Shown here piece after piece: positions 7,035 to 14,030 of a stretch of DNA of 56,056 nucleotides (positions within the stretch are counted from its first letter, which is position 1; every line of letters begins with the position of its first letter). This DNA comes from a virus, in IMG/VR virus record IMGVR_UViG_3300036845_000136, positions 1 to 56,056 of that record. One strand, given 5' to 3'. Under the pieces are notes generated by a model. The model was not told the origin of the DNA and made no database searches. It saw nothing but the letters and a program-made list of their open reading frames with translations. The position numbers and the translations under genes are program-made.

Positions 7035-7240
7035 CAGACCAGCCTCCCTTCGGCGGCTTGCTTGGCGCGATAGTCGACCAGCGCTTGCTTGGCTTTGGCC
7101 TCGGTCATCTCCACCGCTGATCCAAGCTCGATCAGGTCGCCGTAGAGATCAGTGCCTTTCCACGCCACGGTCTCGCCGTTCTGCATCCTGATCGGATAGA
7201 CCACGGCGAACTTGACGTCGTTCCAGTTGGCCTTTGCCAT
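7034..7240 (-). CDS. Small phage protein, unknown function
   Basis: 68 residues from ATG 7240, which overlaps the upstream stop as TGATG (a GTG one codon earlier is also possible). Beta-type start (VKFAVVYPIRMQNGETVAWK) and a helical end. Not recognised. Confidence 0.5.
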   Translation of the reverse strand: MAKANWNDVKFAVVYPIRMQNGETVAWKGTDLYGDLIELGSAVEMTEAKAKQALVDYRAKQAAEGRLV

Positions 7241-7458
7241 CACGCGGCCTCCGAGCAGATCAGCGCGATCTTGTACCTGTTATACGCCATGTTCGTCTTG
7301 ATCTGCTTGACGCTCTGCTTGCCGGTGCCCTTGCAGGAGAAGCAGGGGCCGGACTTCTCGCACTGGCCGTTGACCACGGCGCCCCAGCCATAGACGCCAC
7401 TGCCCGAGCACTTCTCGCATTGGCCGGGCTTCGCGTTAGGGACACTCAAATCAAACAT
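7240..7458 (-). CDS. DnaJ-type zinc-finger small protein
   Basis: 72 residues from ATG 7458, chosen because GAGGAA lies eight bases upstream. Two DnaJ-like knuckles are visible, CEKCSGSG (residues 14-21) and CFSCKGTG (39-46), as in the cysteine-rich domain of DnaJ; there is no J domain. Such stand-alone domains bind zinc and may bind unfolded protein or nucleic acid. It is the first gene behind the promoter at 7493-7522. Confidence 0.65.
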   Translation of the reverse strand: MFDLSVPNAKPGQCEKCSGSGVYGWGAVVNGQCEKSGPCFSCKGTGKQSVKQIKTNMAYNRYKIALICSEAA

Positions 7459-7473
7459 CGGTGGGGTTCCTCG

Positions 7474-7486
7474 GTGTGTGTGCAAC
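7474..7486 (-). promoter_or_regulatory. Shared 5' leader element GTTGCACACACAC
   Basis: On the minus strand this leader sequence precedes the ribosome-binding site of the zinc-finger gene. Nearly the same sequence occurs before the secreted-peptide gene (9504-9517) and the DUF932 gene (10770-10785). Confidence 0.5.
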
Positions 7487-7492
7487 ACCAGG

Positions 7493-7522
7493 AATATAGG
7501 AAAAAACCGGGACGTCAGTCAA
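7493..7522 (-). promoter_or_regulatory. Leftward sigma70-like promoter with operator in spacer
   Basis: On the minus strand TTGACT (7522-7517) and TATATT (7498-7493) are separated by 18 bases. That spacer (7499-7516) is a diverged copy of the 18-bp element found at 7533, 10798 and 10843. The downstream gene is the DnaJ-type zinc protein. Confidence 0.7.
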
Positions 7523-7532
7523 GCGATAAAAC

Positions 7533-7567
7533 GGAAAAAATAGGGACATCGTTCATTTTATCCCTAT
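7533..7567 (-). promoter_or_regulatory. Upstream operator copy overlapping a terminator-like hairpin
   Basis: 7533-7550 is an exact copy of GGAAAAAATAGGGACATC. On the minus strand ATAGGGA (7567-7561) can pair with TCCCTAT (7546-7540), followed by six T, so the same bases could end transcription of the HTH gene. Both readings are possible. Confidence 0.45.
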
Positions 7568-7818
7568 CGGCTTACGTTGCGGACTTTCCAGTCGATCGGC
7601 TTCGGAATGCGCTCGTGTGCCGTTGCCAGCCGGGTCAGCCATTTGACCACAAGCTTCGGCACCCCGACATCGCCTCTCGCCCAGCGGATCGGCAGGTTCT
7701 TGTCACAATCCAACTCCCGCGCGAGGCGATGCCGCGTCCAGCCGATCTGCTCGAGCACCTGATCGAGCCAGCCATCCGGTAGGTCGCTTACATGCAGTGG
7801 ACGTCCCGCTCTGGTCAT
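7564..7818 (-). CDS. Cro/XRE-like helix-turn-helix protein
   Basis: 84 residues, ATG 7818. The segment WTRHRLARELDCDKNLPIRW (about residues 27-46) followed by GVPKLVVKWLTRLATAHE fits an XRE-type helix-turn-helix with its supporting helices. It lies just before a promoter carrying two copies of an 18-bp element, making it the best candidate in the window for the factor that binds those copies (inference). Confidence 0.6.
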   Translation of the reverse strand: MTRAGRPLHVSDLPDGWLDQVLEQIGWTRHRLARELDCDKNLPIRWARGDVGVPKLVVKWLTRLATAHERIPKPIDWKVRNVSR

Positions 7819-8226
7819 TTACTTCGCCTCCAGCGCCAGCATCGCGTCGGGATCTGCGGCCGGATCAGTGGTGACCTCGCCAAGCCGATCGAACCATGAC
7901 TTATTGCGAAAGGCGCCGTGGCCCCAGCGCATCATGGTTGTCCACACCGACAGATAGGCGTCGTGGCGGTCGATCTCCTCCACAGAGTTTTTGAAGTTTG
8001 TATAGCTAATTCGCTCCACTTCATCGGCCATCGCACGCGACACGACACGGCGAGCAATGAACGCGCGATAGGCATAGTCTCGCTTCGGCGTATGCTCGAC
8101 CTTCACCGCGCCGAACACCCGCTCGATATCGCCCTCGCGTCGCGCGCGCACCAGCAAGTTGCGGGTCTTGCGCGTAGCGGTCGGTGCGACAATGCTCAGA
8201 AATGAGTCATTGCAAAACAACCACAT
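7819..8226 (-). CDS. Conserved phage protein, unknown function
   Basis: 135 residues from ATG 8226, which overlaps the endonuclease stop as TAATG; the frame extends 11 codons further. The start MWLFCNDSFLSIVAP, then LLVRARREGDIERVFGAVKV and TPKRDYAYRAFI, matches a widespread uncharacterised small phage family. Confidence 0.6.
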   Translation of the reverse strand: MWLFCNDSFLSIVAPTATRKTRNLLVRARREGDIERVFGAVKVEHTPKRDYAYRAFIARRVVSRAMADEVERISYTNFKNSVEEIDRHDAYLSVWTTMMRWGHGAFRNKSWFDRLGEVTTDPAADPDAMLALEAK

Positions 8227-9089
8227 TAGTTTGTCCTCCGTTTGTAATTCTGCCGCCAAGAATCACTGCGTTTGGCATGACCTGCCTTGGTTGCGGCGCT
8301 GCGTCGTGCCTTAGCATCGGGCGTGTCGTAGTCAGGTTTTGTACGGCGTTTGATCCAGGCAACTTTTCGGCCGGCGCAGACTCTGATCTTCACCTCAGGT
8401 CTAGCGTGAGCGGCTTTAATACCCTCGCTACGACTGGTCCTGACTTCGGGGTCTGCCCAAGTGGCCGTCTGCCCAGCTATCTGTCTCGCCTTCACTTCAG
8501 GATCAGCCAGCGCCGTTTTGATTGCTTTCTTGACCTCTGGTCTATTGTGAGAAATCTTCTGCCTAGCACTGATCGAAGCTCTAACCTCAGGACTGGCTAA
8601 CGCGGCCTTTAACCCGGCGCTCTTTCGTTGAAATGCTCCAGGCTGCGCAAACGCAGCCTTCAGTAAAACGCTTTGCCGAGCTTTGAACGCAGGATCGGCG
8701 AACGCAACCTTCAGCGAAGCGCTCTTCTTCGCTCTATAAGCAGGATCGGCGACTAATCGAAGCACGAACTTAGACGTAAATCCGCGCCCGCCACCCAGTA
8801 GGTTCATGCACAACGCGTCGTCCATCACCATCTGGTCAGTGACCAACTCGGCCTCAGCCGCATAGGCGGCTGTCTCATTGGGATAGAACGCTACCACCTC
8901 GAAGGTCAGTCGCTCCGGCGCAATGTGATCCGCAATCCAATGCCCCGAACCGATGTAGCCGTCCGCTAGATCGCTGGTGGTGTGCTTCCCGCCATACCAC
9001 TCGAAGGTGTCGGGATCGTACGTCACGTAGGTGAAGTGCCACTGGCCGTTGGCATCTGGCGGCGGCGCGTCGTTCAGCATTATCCACAT
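8226..9089 (-). CDS. GIY-YIG homing endonuclease with NUMOD3-like repeats
   Basis: 287 residues from ATG 9089 (TGATG overlap); the frame extends upstream to 9233 inside the neighbour. The N-terminal nuclease shows the GIY-YIG pattern: YVTYDPDTFEWYGGKHTT, then DGYIGSGHWI, the probable catalytic glutamate in AEAELVTD, and NLLGGGRG. The rest is about seven repeats of 16-18 residues (ADPAFKAR, ASPEVRAS, ADPEVKAR, ARPEVKIR), like the NUMOD3 DNA-binding motifs of phage homing endonucleases. It interrupts an operon of tightly coupled small genes. A 15-bp repeat at its start copies the start of the upstream gene. Confidence 0.8.
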   Translation of the reverse strand: MWIMLNDAPPPDANGQWHFTYVTYDPDTFEWYGGKHTTSDLADGYIGSGHWIADHIAPERLTFEVVAFYPNETAAYAAEAELVTDQMVMDDALCMNLLGGGRGFTSKFVLRLVADPAYRAKKSASLKVAFADPAFKARQSVLLKAAFAQPGAFQRKSAGLKAALASPEVRASISARQKISHNRPEVKKAIKTALADPEVKARQIAGQTATWADPEVRTSRSEGIKAAHARPEVKIRVCAGRKVAWIKRRTKPDYDTPDAKARRSAATKAGHAKRSDSWRQNYKRRTN

Positions 9090-9319
9090 CAGACAGACTC
9101 CCCATCCGTAGCGCCGGGCGGTATCTGTGATAGTGCGATCGCATAGGCCATCCACCATGCGCTGCGACGCTCGAGCGTTGTCGCGACGCCGGTCTCGCCG
9201 ATCTCCCGTAAATGGTTCGCCATGCCCTGGCACTCGCGGGCTAGGTTTCTCGCCTTGACCGCCGACATCAGCGGCACCGGTGGCGGCAGGATAGGTTCAT
9301 CGCTCATCAGACAGACTCC
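9087..9319 (-). repeat. 15-bp direct repeats spanning two start codons
   Basis: The bases at 9087-9101 and 9305-9319 are identical. On the minus strand each reads GGAGTCTGTCTGATG, a ribosome-binding site plus ATG. They bracket the 219-bp gene at 9089-9307. Confidence 0.85.
9089..9307 (-). CDS. Small phage protein, unknown function
   Basis: 72 residues, ATG 9307 with GGAG eight bases upstream. A proline-rich start is followed by helices (RNLARECQGMANHLREIG, SAWWMAYAIALSQI). Bracketed by 15-bp direct repeats. Not recognised. Confidence 0.55.
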   Translation of the reverse strand: MSDEPILPPPVPLMSAVKARNLARECQGMANHLREIGETGVATTLERRSAWWMAYAIALSQIPPGATDGESV

Positions 9320-9358
9320 TTCTCGCTGGAGGCGCGTCGCCGCGTCCCCGTTGGTTGG

Positions 9359-9490
9359 TCAGTAGCAGTCGGTGCGGCAGGCTTGAGAGCCGTTGACGCC
9401 CGAGTTGTTGCAGGTCGTGCGGCAGTGGGTCTCGGCCTGCGCGATGCCGATGGTGGCGAGCAGCAGTGCGATAGCGATGATCGACTTCAT
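9359..9490 (-). CDS. Secreted 43-residue peptide with twin CX3C motif
   Basis: The frame extends to 9562, but ATG 9490 follows AAAGGAAACC and gives a typical Sec signal (MKSIIAIALLLATIGIAQA, predicted cut after residue 19). The mature 24-residue part has only four cysteines, as C23-x3-C27 and C38-x3-C42. Two CX3C pairs suggest a helical hairpin closed by two disulfides, as in some small toxins and mitochondrial CX3C proteins; that comparison is structural analogy only. It would be exported to the periplasm by the infected cell. Function unknown. Confidence 0.65.
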   Translation of the reverse strand: MKSIIAIALLLATIGIAQAETHCRTTCNNSGVNGSQACRTDCY

Positions 9491-9503
9491 AGTTGCGGTT
9501 TCC

Positions 9504-9517
9504 TTTGTGTGTGCAAC
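9504..9517 (-). promoter_or_regulatory. Shared 5' leader element GTTGCACACACAAA
   Basis: On the minus strand this sequence runs into the AAAGGAAA ribosome-binding site of the secreted-peptide gene. Related copies precede the genes starting at 7458 and 10758. Confidence 0.5.
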
Positions 9518-9542
9518 AGTTCCCCTGGACAGGCCCAGGCAA

Positions 9543-9562
9543 ATGCAGCGCGGACGCTGCAT
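9543..9562 (-). terminator. Strong UNCG-loop hairpin between genes
   Basis: On the minus strand ATGCAGCG-TCCG-CGCTGCAT forms an 8-bp perfect stem with a UCCG tetraloop, 10 bases after the membrane-protein gene and upstream of the peptide gene. No U-tract follows, so it may be a processing or stability element rather than a full terminator. Confidence 0.45.
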
Positions 9563-9572
9563 CTGTCGCGGG

Positions 9573-9812
9573 TCAGACCGAGGGGTCGGCTTGTTGCTTC
9601 TTGATCGAGGCGATGATCCTCGGGCTCTGCAAACTGAGCGCGTTGAGCGCGAGCAGGACCCAGAACGTGGCGCCGATCAGCGTGGGGTAATCGGGGAAGT
9701 GGTAGGCAACCATGAAGGTGGCGACCAGCGGGAACCCGATGTAGCGGCCCACCGGGCCGGCGATCTTGATGATGACGTAGGCGATGATGATCGCCGCGAC
9801 GATGATGAACAT
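9573..9812 (-). CDS. Small membrane protein
   Basis: 79 residues, ATG 9812. Two to three hydrophobic segments: about 2-17 (FIIVAAIIIAYVIIKI), 25-37 and 45-61, then a charged tail with KKQQ. Size and topology are compatible with a holin, but no lysis gene is nearby and many early membrane proteins look alike. Confidence 0.55.
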   Translation of the reverse strand: MFIIVAAIIIAYVIIKIAGPVGRYIGFPLVATFMVAYHFPDYPTLIGATFWVLLALNALSLQSPRIIASIKKQQADPSV

Positions 9813-9848
9813 ATCTGTGATTCCTATGGGGATGCGCAGGGAAATGGA

Positions 9849-9864
9849 CCGGCATCGCTGCCGG
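9849..9864 (-). terminator. GNRA-loop hairpin after the DUF932 gene
   Basis: On the minus strand CCGGCA-GCGA-TGCCGG follows the gene ending at 9880 by 15 bases. The stem is 6 bp with a GCGA loop and no clear U-tract, so termination is only possible. Confidence 0.4.
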
Positions 9865-9879
9865 CCCTTCCGTCGGTGA

Positions 9880-10758
9880 TCAGGCGTCGGCCAACTCGGC
9901 CCAGACCTTGCCGCCGATCAGCCCGGCCACGCGCTTCTCGCGATCGAAGCGAGCCTGCCCACGGCCACCCTTGATGGTGGTGTCGCCGTGGCTGCTCCAA
10001 TAGGTAAGCGTATTGTAGAGAGTCCAGAGATTGGCGCCCGACTGCGCGGAGCCATCGTCGCGAGCCCGCAGATACGCATGGACGAGGTGATCCGTCAGCG
10101 TCTCAGTGGCCGCCGGCATAGACGCGCAGACCGCGATCGCCTGGGCATCCGACACCGGGATATGCGGCCACGCCTGCCAGCGCTTTGCCGTCAGGATGTG
10201 TTCCTCGGCCGCCTGGGTCAGCCCGGCAATCGCCTTGGGCACGTCAATAGTGCCGGTGTGGCGCATCGCGAACGAGGCGTAGTCGGTCCCCATAATCGAG
10301 GTATTGGCGCAGACGAAGTTATAGGCGCCGCACTGGCCGCGGAAGCGAAGCGAACCATCGTAGCTATTGAGCATCAGCAGCCGCAGCGCGACCTCGACCC
10401 CAGGCTTCACCTGGACGCGGTGCGCCGGCAGCAGATACTGGCGGAAGCAACGTGCGCCGAAATGCGCGTAGTCGGTGCCGATCCGCATGTCGGTCAGGTC
10501 GAGCGAGGACTTCGCCAGCGTCTCTTCGAAAGCGCCGAACGCTTCCTCGTTGGTCACCACTTGATATTTGTCGGTGGCGACGTGCAGCGTGTCGCCGGTG
10601 TCCTCGCGCACGATGCGCATCCAGCCCGGCAGTTCATGCCCCTGGTCGTCAAACAGCCGGCGCGCCTTGACCGGAAAGAACACCGGGGCGGCGTGATTCG
10701 CTGGAATGAAGCCATGCTTCTCGACCAGATCGGCGTAGGGAAGATTGTCAAACGGCAT
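9880..10758 (-). CDS. DUF932 phage/plasmid-type protein
   Basis: 292 residues from ATG 10758, which has AAAGGAAC upstream; the frame extends to 10821 but that part overlaps the promoter. The pattern YQVVTNEEAFGAFEE, a mid-protein GSLRFRGQCGAYNFVCANTS and WTLYNTLTYWSSH near the end match the DUF932 family of phages and plasmids, whose role is unknown. It is the first gene of the leftward operon, with a promoter at 10792-10821. Confidence 0.75.
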   Translation of the reverse strand: MPFDNLPYADLVEKHGFIPANHAAPVFFPVKARRLFDDQGHELPGWMRIVREDTGDTLHVATDKYQVVTNEEAFGAFEETLAKSSLDLTDMRIGTDYAHFGARCFRQYLLPAHRVQVKPGVEVALRLLMLNSYDGSLRFRGQCGAYNFVCANTSIMGTDYASFAMRHTGTIDVPKAIAGLTQAAEEHILTAKRWQAWPHIPVSDAQAIAVCASMPAATETLTDHLVHAYLRARDDGSAQSGANLWTLYNTLTYWSSHGDTTIKGGRGQARFDREKRVAGLIGGKVWAELADA

Positions 10759-10769
10759 CGGAAGGTTCC

Positions 10770-10785
10770 TTTGTGTGTGTGCAAC
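10770..10785 (-). promoter_or_regulatory. Shared 5' leader element before the DUF932 gene
   Basis: On the minus strand GTTGCACACACACAAA, seven bases downstream of the -10 box at 10792-10797 and directly before the ribosome-binding site. Copies at 7474 and 9504. Confidence 0.5.
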
Positions 10786-10791
10786 GGCGAC

Positions 10792-10821
10792 AAGATAGGA
10801 AAAAATAGGGACATCAGTCAA
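10792..10821 (-). promoter_or_regulatory. Leftward sigma70-like promoter with operator in spacer
   Basis: On the minus strand TTGACT (10821-10816) and TATCTT (10797-10792) are separated by an 18-base spacer that is exactly the element GGAAAAAATAGGGACATC (10798-10815, written on the plus strand). A protein bound there would cover both promoter boxes. Confidence 0.75.
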
Positions 10822-10831
10822 GAGGAATATC

Positions 10832-12130
10832 GTGGCAGCAGAGGAAAAAATAGGGACATCAGGCGCGTGGCCGGCAGATCACGTGGAACGCCGCCCGCTG
10901 GCAGAGTTGATCGCCTACGCCCGCAACGCCCGCACCCACAGCGAAGGTCAGGTCGCGCAGATCGCCAAATCGATCACCGAGTTCGGTTTCGCGACGCCGG
11001 TGCTGATCGACCCCGACGGGACCATCATCGCCGGCCACGGCCGCGTCCTCGCAGCAGGACGCCTCGGCCTCACCACAGTCCCCGTCATGGTCGCCGACGG
11101 TTGGAGCGCCGCGCAGATCAAAGCCTACCGCATCGCCGATAACCAGTTGGCGCTGAACGCCGGCTGGGACCTGTCGTTGCTGCGGGGCGAGTTCATGGAC
11201 CTGCAAGCCTCGGGCTTCGATCTGGAGTTCACCGGCTTCGCCGCCGCCGCGGCCGAGGCGATGATCGCCGACACCGGCGGCAGGACCGAGCCGGACGACG
11301 TGCCGGAGCCGCCAGAGGTCCCACGCACGCGCCCAGGCGACGTGTGGCAGCTTGGCCGGCATCGGCTGATCTGCGGTGATGCCACCGACCCCGAGGCCGT
11401 GCAGCGCGTCCTGGCGGGCGCCACGCCGCAGCTTCTCGTGACCGACCCGCCCTACGGCGTGGCCTATGATGGCAAGTGGCGCGACAAGGGACCGCGGCAG
11501 GCGCCCGGCAAGAGCAAAGTGGCCTACGTGCCGGGCGACGGGCAGAGCGACTGGTCAGCCGCCTGGGCACACTATCAGGGCGACGTCGCCTATATCTGGA
11601 GCAGCCCACTCAAGCTCGAGGTACCGCAACACCTGCTCGCCGCCGGCTTCGAGATCAGATCGCAGATCGTCTGGCGCAAGCATCAACCGATCTTCGGTCG
11701 CGGCCACTACCACTGGCAGCATGAATGTTGCTGGTACGCCGTGCGCAAGGGCAGCACAGGACACTGGCAGGGCGACCGCAAGCAGAGCACGGTGTGGGAC
11801 ATCACCACCGCCTCGGGCTTCCATGCCGGTGTGGTCGAGGCCGCCACCACGCACGGCACGCAGAAGCCGGTGGAGTGCATGCGCAAGCCGATGGAGAACA
11901 ACTCGGCCGTCGGCGATTGGGTGTATGATCCCTTCCTCGGATCGGGGACCAGCGTTATCGCCGCGCAGATGGCCGGCCGCTGCTGCGCCGCAATCGAGCT
12001 AAACCCGGCATATTGCGATCAGGCGATCACCCGCTGGCAGGAGTTCGTCGGCGCCGAGGCGGTCCTCGAGGCCACCGGCGAGAAGTTCGATGCCGTGCGC
12101 GTGGTGCCAGAACTGGCCTTGGGTAGGTGA
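10832..12130 (+). CDS. ParB-like domain fused to DNA methyltransferase
   Basis: 432 residues, GTG 10832 with AGAGGAA upstream. N-terminal ParB/sulfiredoxin-like domain (about 17-110) with IIAGHGRVLAAGRLGL and RIADNQLALNAGWD. C-terminal methyltransferase with DPPYGVAY (205-212, motif IV) before DPFLGSGT (366-373, the SAM-binding motif I), the motif order of beta-class N6-adenine or N4-cytosine enzymes. Such fusions are common in phages, where they modify phage DNA, possibly against restriction. Target sequence unknown. It precedes the terminase genes. Confidence 0.85.
   Translation: MAAEEKIGTSGAWPADHVERRPLAELIAYARNARTHSEGQVAQIAKSITEFGFATPVLIDPDGTIIAGHGRVLAAGRLGLTTVPVMVADGWSAAQIKAYRIADNQLALNAGWDLSLLRGEFMDLQASGFDLEFTGFAAAAAEAMIADTGGRTEPDDVPEPPEVPRTRPGDVWQLGRHRLICGDATDPEAVQRVLAGATPQLLVTDPPYGVAYDGKWRDKGPRQAPGKSKVAYVPGDGQSDWSAAWAHYQGDVAYIWSSPLKLEVPQHLLAAGFEIRSQIVWRKHQPIFGRGHYHWQHECCWYAVRKGSTGHWQGDRKQSTVWDITTASGFHAGVVEAATTHGTQKPVECMRKPMENNSAVGDWVYDPFLGSGTSVIAAQMAGRCCAAIELNPAYCDQAITRWQEFVGAEAVLEATGEKFDAVRVVPELALGR
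10843..10860 (+). promoter_or_regulatory. Second operator copy inside the start of the methyltransferase gene
   Basis: Exact copy of the 18-bp element, 45 bp from the copy in the leftward promoter. It encodes residues 5-10 of the ParB/methyltransferase protein. Occupancy here could affect both divergent transcription units (inference). Confidence 0.6.
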
Positions 12131-12133
12131 GTG

Positions 12134-12574
12134 ATGGGAGCCGTAGCGAAGCGATCGGTTGCACGCCGCTTGCAGTTCTGCCGCGTGATCGCCTCCGGCG
12201 GCAGCGTGCGGACAGCGTGTCGCGTCATCGATATGGCCCGCCAAGCGGTCTACGCGTGGCGGGATGCTGATCCCATCTTCGCCAAGATGTGGGACGAAGC
12301 CTACGAAGATCACACCGACCTCTATGAGGAGGTCATCAGCAAGGCCGCCGCTCGTGGCAGCCTGTACGCTGCCCTTGCCGCGCTGCGCGCCCGCCGGCCG
12401 GGAGTGTGGGCAAAATCAGCCTCGTCCACTGAGGGCGACGTCGTCGAGGCTCTGGCGATCGCGCATGCGAGCAGCAACGCCGAGGCGCCCAAGGTATTCC
12501 TGATGCCGACCGATGCCGTGTCCGATAACGAACCCGATGAGCCACTGACAATCGAGGGCGAGCAGGCCGCATGA
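12134..12574 (+). CDS. Terminase small subunit
   Basis: 146 residues from ATG 12134 (GTG 12131 is also possible). It binds phage DNA for packaging. An HTH-like segment (VRTACRVIDMARQAVYAWRD) is followed by FAKMWDEAYEDHTDLYEEVI, the layout of Terminase_1-type small subunits, and an acidic tail. The stop overlaps the large-subunit ATG (ATGATG). Confidence 0.75.
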   Translation: MGAVAKRSVARRLQFCRVIASGGSVRTACRVIDMARQAVYAWRDADPIFAKMWDEAYEDHTDLYEEVISKAAARGSLYAALAALRARRPGVWAKSASSTEGDVVEALAIAHASSNAEAPKVFLMPTDAVSDNEPDEPLTIEGEQAA

Positions 12575-14019
12575 TGCAGGTCGGCCGGCCGCGCGAAGGC
12601 GTCGACATCTATCCGCAAGCCGGGCCGCAGCAGACCTTCGGACGTACCGGGGCCGAGATCGCCGTGTTCGGCGGCAGTGCCGGGAGCGGCAAGACCTACG
12701 CCTTGTTGCTGGAGGCAATGCGCCATCCGCCGCACGTTACCGGCTTCGACGCGGTGATGTTCCGCCGCACCACGGTCGATATCCGCAAGCCCGGCGGTCT
12801 CTGGCCGGAATCACTCCGCGTCTTCCCCCACGCCGGCGGTGTGCCGATCAGCCACACGCTGGAATGGCGCTGGCCCGGCAAGGGCTCGATCAAGATGGCG
12901 CATCTCGAGCACGAGAACACAGTGTATGACTGGCATGGTAGTCAGGTTCCGTTGATTTGTTGGGATGAACTCCAAACTTTTACTAAGTCTCAGTTTTTCT
13001 ACATGCTGAGCCGCAATAGAAGTTCCACCGGCATACAGTCATGGATGCGCGCTACCTGCAACGCCGATGCGTCCTCATGGCTCGCTGAGTTCCTGTCCTG
13101 GTACTGGGACCCGCTGACTGGCTATCCGATTCCTGAACGCTCCGGCGTGATCCGCTATTTCACTCGCGGACAGGACGACAGCTTCCTGTGGTTCAACAGC
13201 AAGCGCGAAGCGGTGCGGGCCACCGGTCAGCCGCCCGAGACGGTCAAGAGTTTCACCTTCGTTGCCGCCAAGCTCGCCGACAACCCGGCACTGATGCGTT
13301 CAGACCCATCGTATTTGGGTAATTTGATGCTCCTGCCGCAGGTCGAGCGGGAACGACTGCTGAACGGCAACTGGAAGATCATTCCTTCCGCCGGGCTCTA
13401 CTTCAATCGCTCGTGGTGTCAGGTGATCGACATTGCGCCGATGTGCACCAAGATCGTGCGCGGCTGGGATCTGGCCTCGTCGGAGCCGAAAGACAGTTCC
13501 GATCCCGACTGGACGGCGTGCACCAAGATCGGTGTGATGCAGGACGGCCGCTGGATTGTGCTGCACCACGATGCCTTCCGTGGCAGCCCTGCCGAGGTCG
13601 AGCGCCGGGTGGTGAACTACTCTGCGATGGATGGCTACGATTGCATCGTCAGCCTGCCACAGGACCCTGGACAGGCCGGCAAATACCAAGTGGCGGCAAT
13701 GACCAGGGCGCTCGCCGGCTATCGCGTGGAGAGTTCACCGGAGAGTGGCGACAAGGTGACGCGGTTCGGACCGTTCAGCGCGCAGGCCGAGGTCGGCAAC
13801 GTGCTGGTCCTACGCGGCCAGTGGAACGAACGGTTCGTGTCGCAGCTTGAGAACTTTCCCGAGGGCGCGCACGACGACGATGCCGACAGCGTCAGCCGCG
13901 CCTATAACGCGATCGCGCAGAATCCGCCGATGCGCTTCGATCCGGATGAATTGCGCAAGCTCGGCATCCACATGCCGGGCGATATGACGGGGATGCTGCT
14001 GCCGCCAATGCGTCGCTGA
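12571..14019 (+). CDS. terL: Terminase large subunit (ATPase/nuclease)
   Basis: 482 residues. DNA-packaging motor. Walker A GGSAGSGKT (34-42), arginine-finger region MFRRTTVDIRK, Walker B LICWDELQ (128-135), then an RNase-H-type nuclease with RGWDLASS (D300), D313 in DPDWT and DDDADS near the C-terminus. Codon use in 12930-13030, around Walker B, is visibly richer in A and T than the rest. Confidence 0.9.
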   Translation: MMQVGRPREGVDIYPQAGPQQTFGRTGAEIAVFGGSAGSGKTYALLLEAMRHPPHVTGFDAVMFRRTTVDIRKPGGLWPESLRVFPHAGGVPISHTLEWRWPGKGSIKMAHLEHENTVYDWHGSQVPLICWDELQTFTKSQFFYMLSRNRSSTGIQSWMRATCNADASSWLAEFLSWYWDPLTGYPIPERSGVIRYFTRGQDDSFLWFNSKREAVRATGQPPETVKSFTFVAAKLADNPALMRSDPSYLGNLMLLPQVERERLLNGNWKIIPSAGLYFNRSWCQVIDIAPMCTKIVRGWDLASSEPKDSSDPDWTACTKIGVMQDGRWIVLHHDAFRGSPAEVERRVVNYSAMDGYDCIVSLPQDPGQAGKYQVAAMTRALAGYRVESSPESGDKVTRFGPFSAQAEVGNVLVLRGQWNERFVSQLENFPEGAHDDDADSVSRAYNAIAQNPPMRFDPDELRKLGIHMPGDMTGMLLPPMRR

Positions 14020-14030
14020 AGGGAGGGGTC

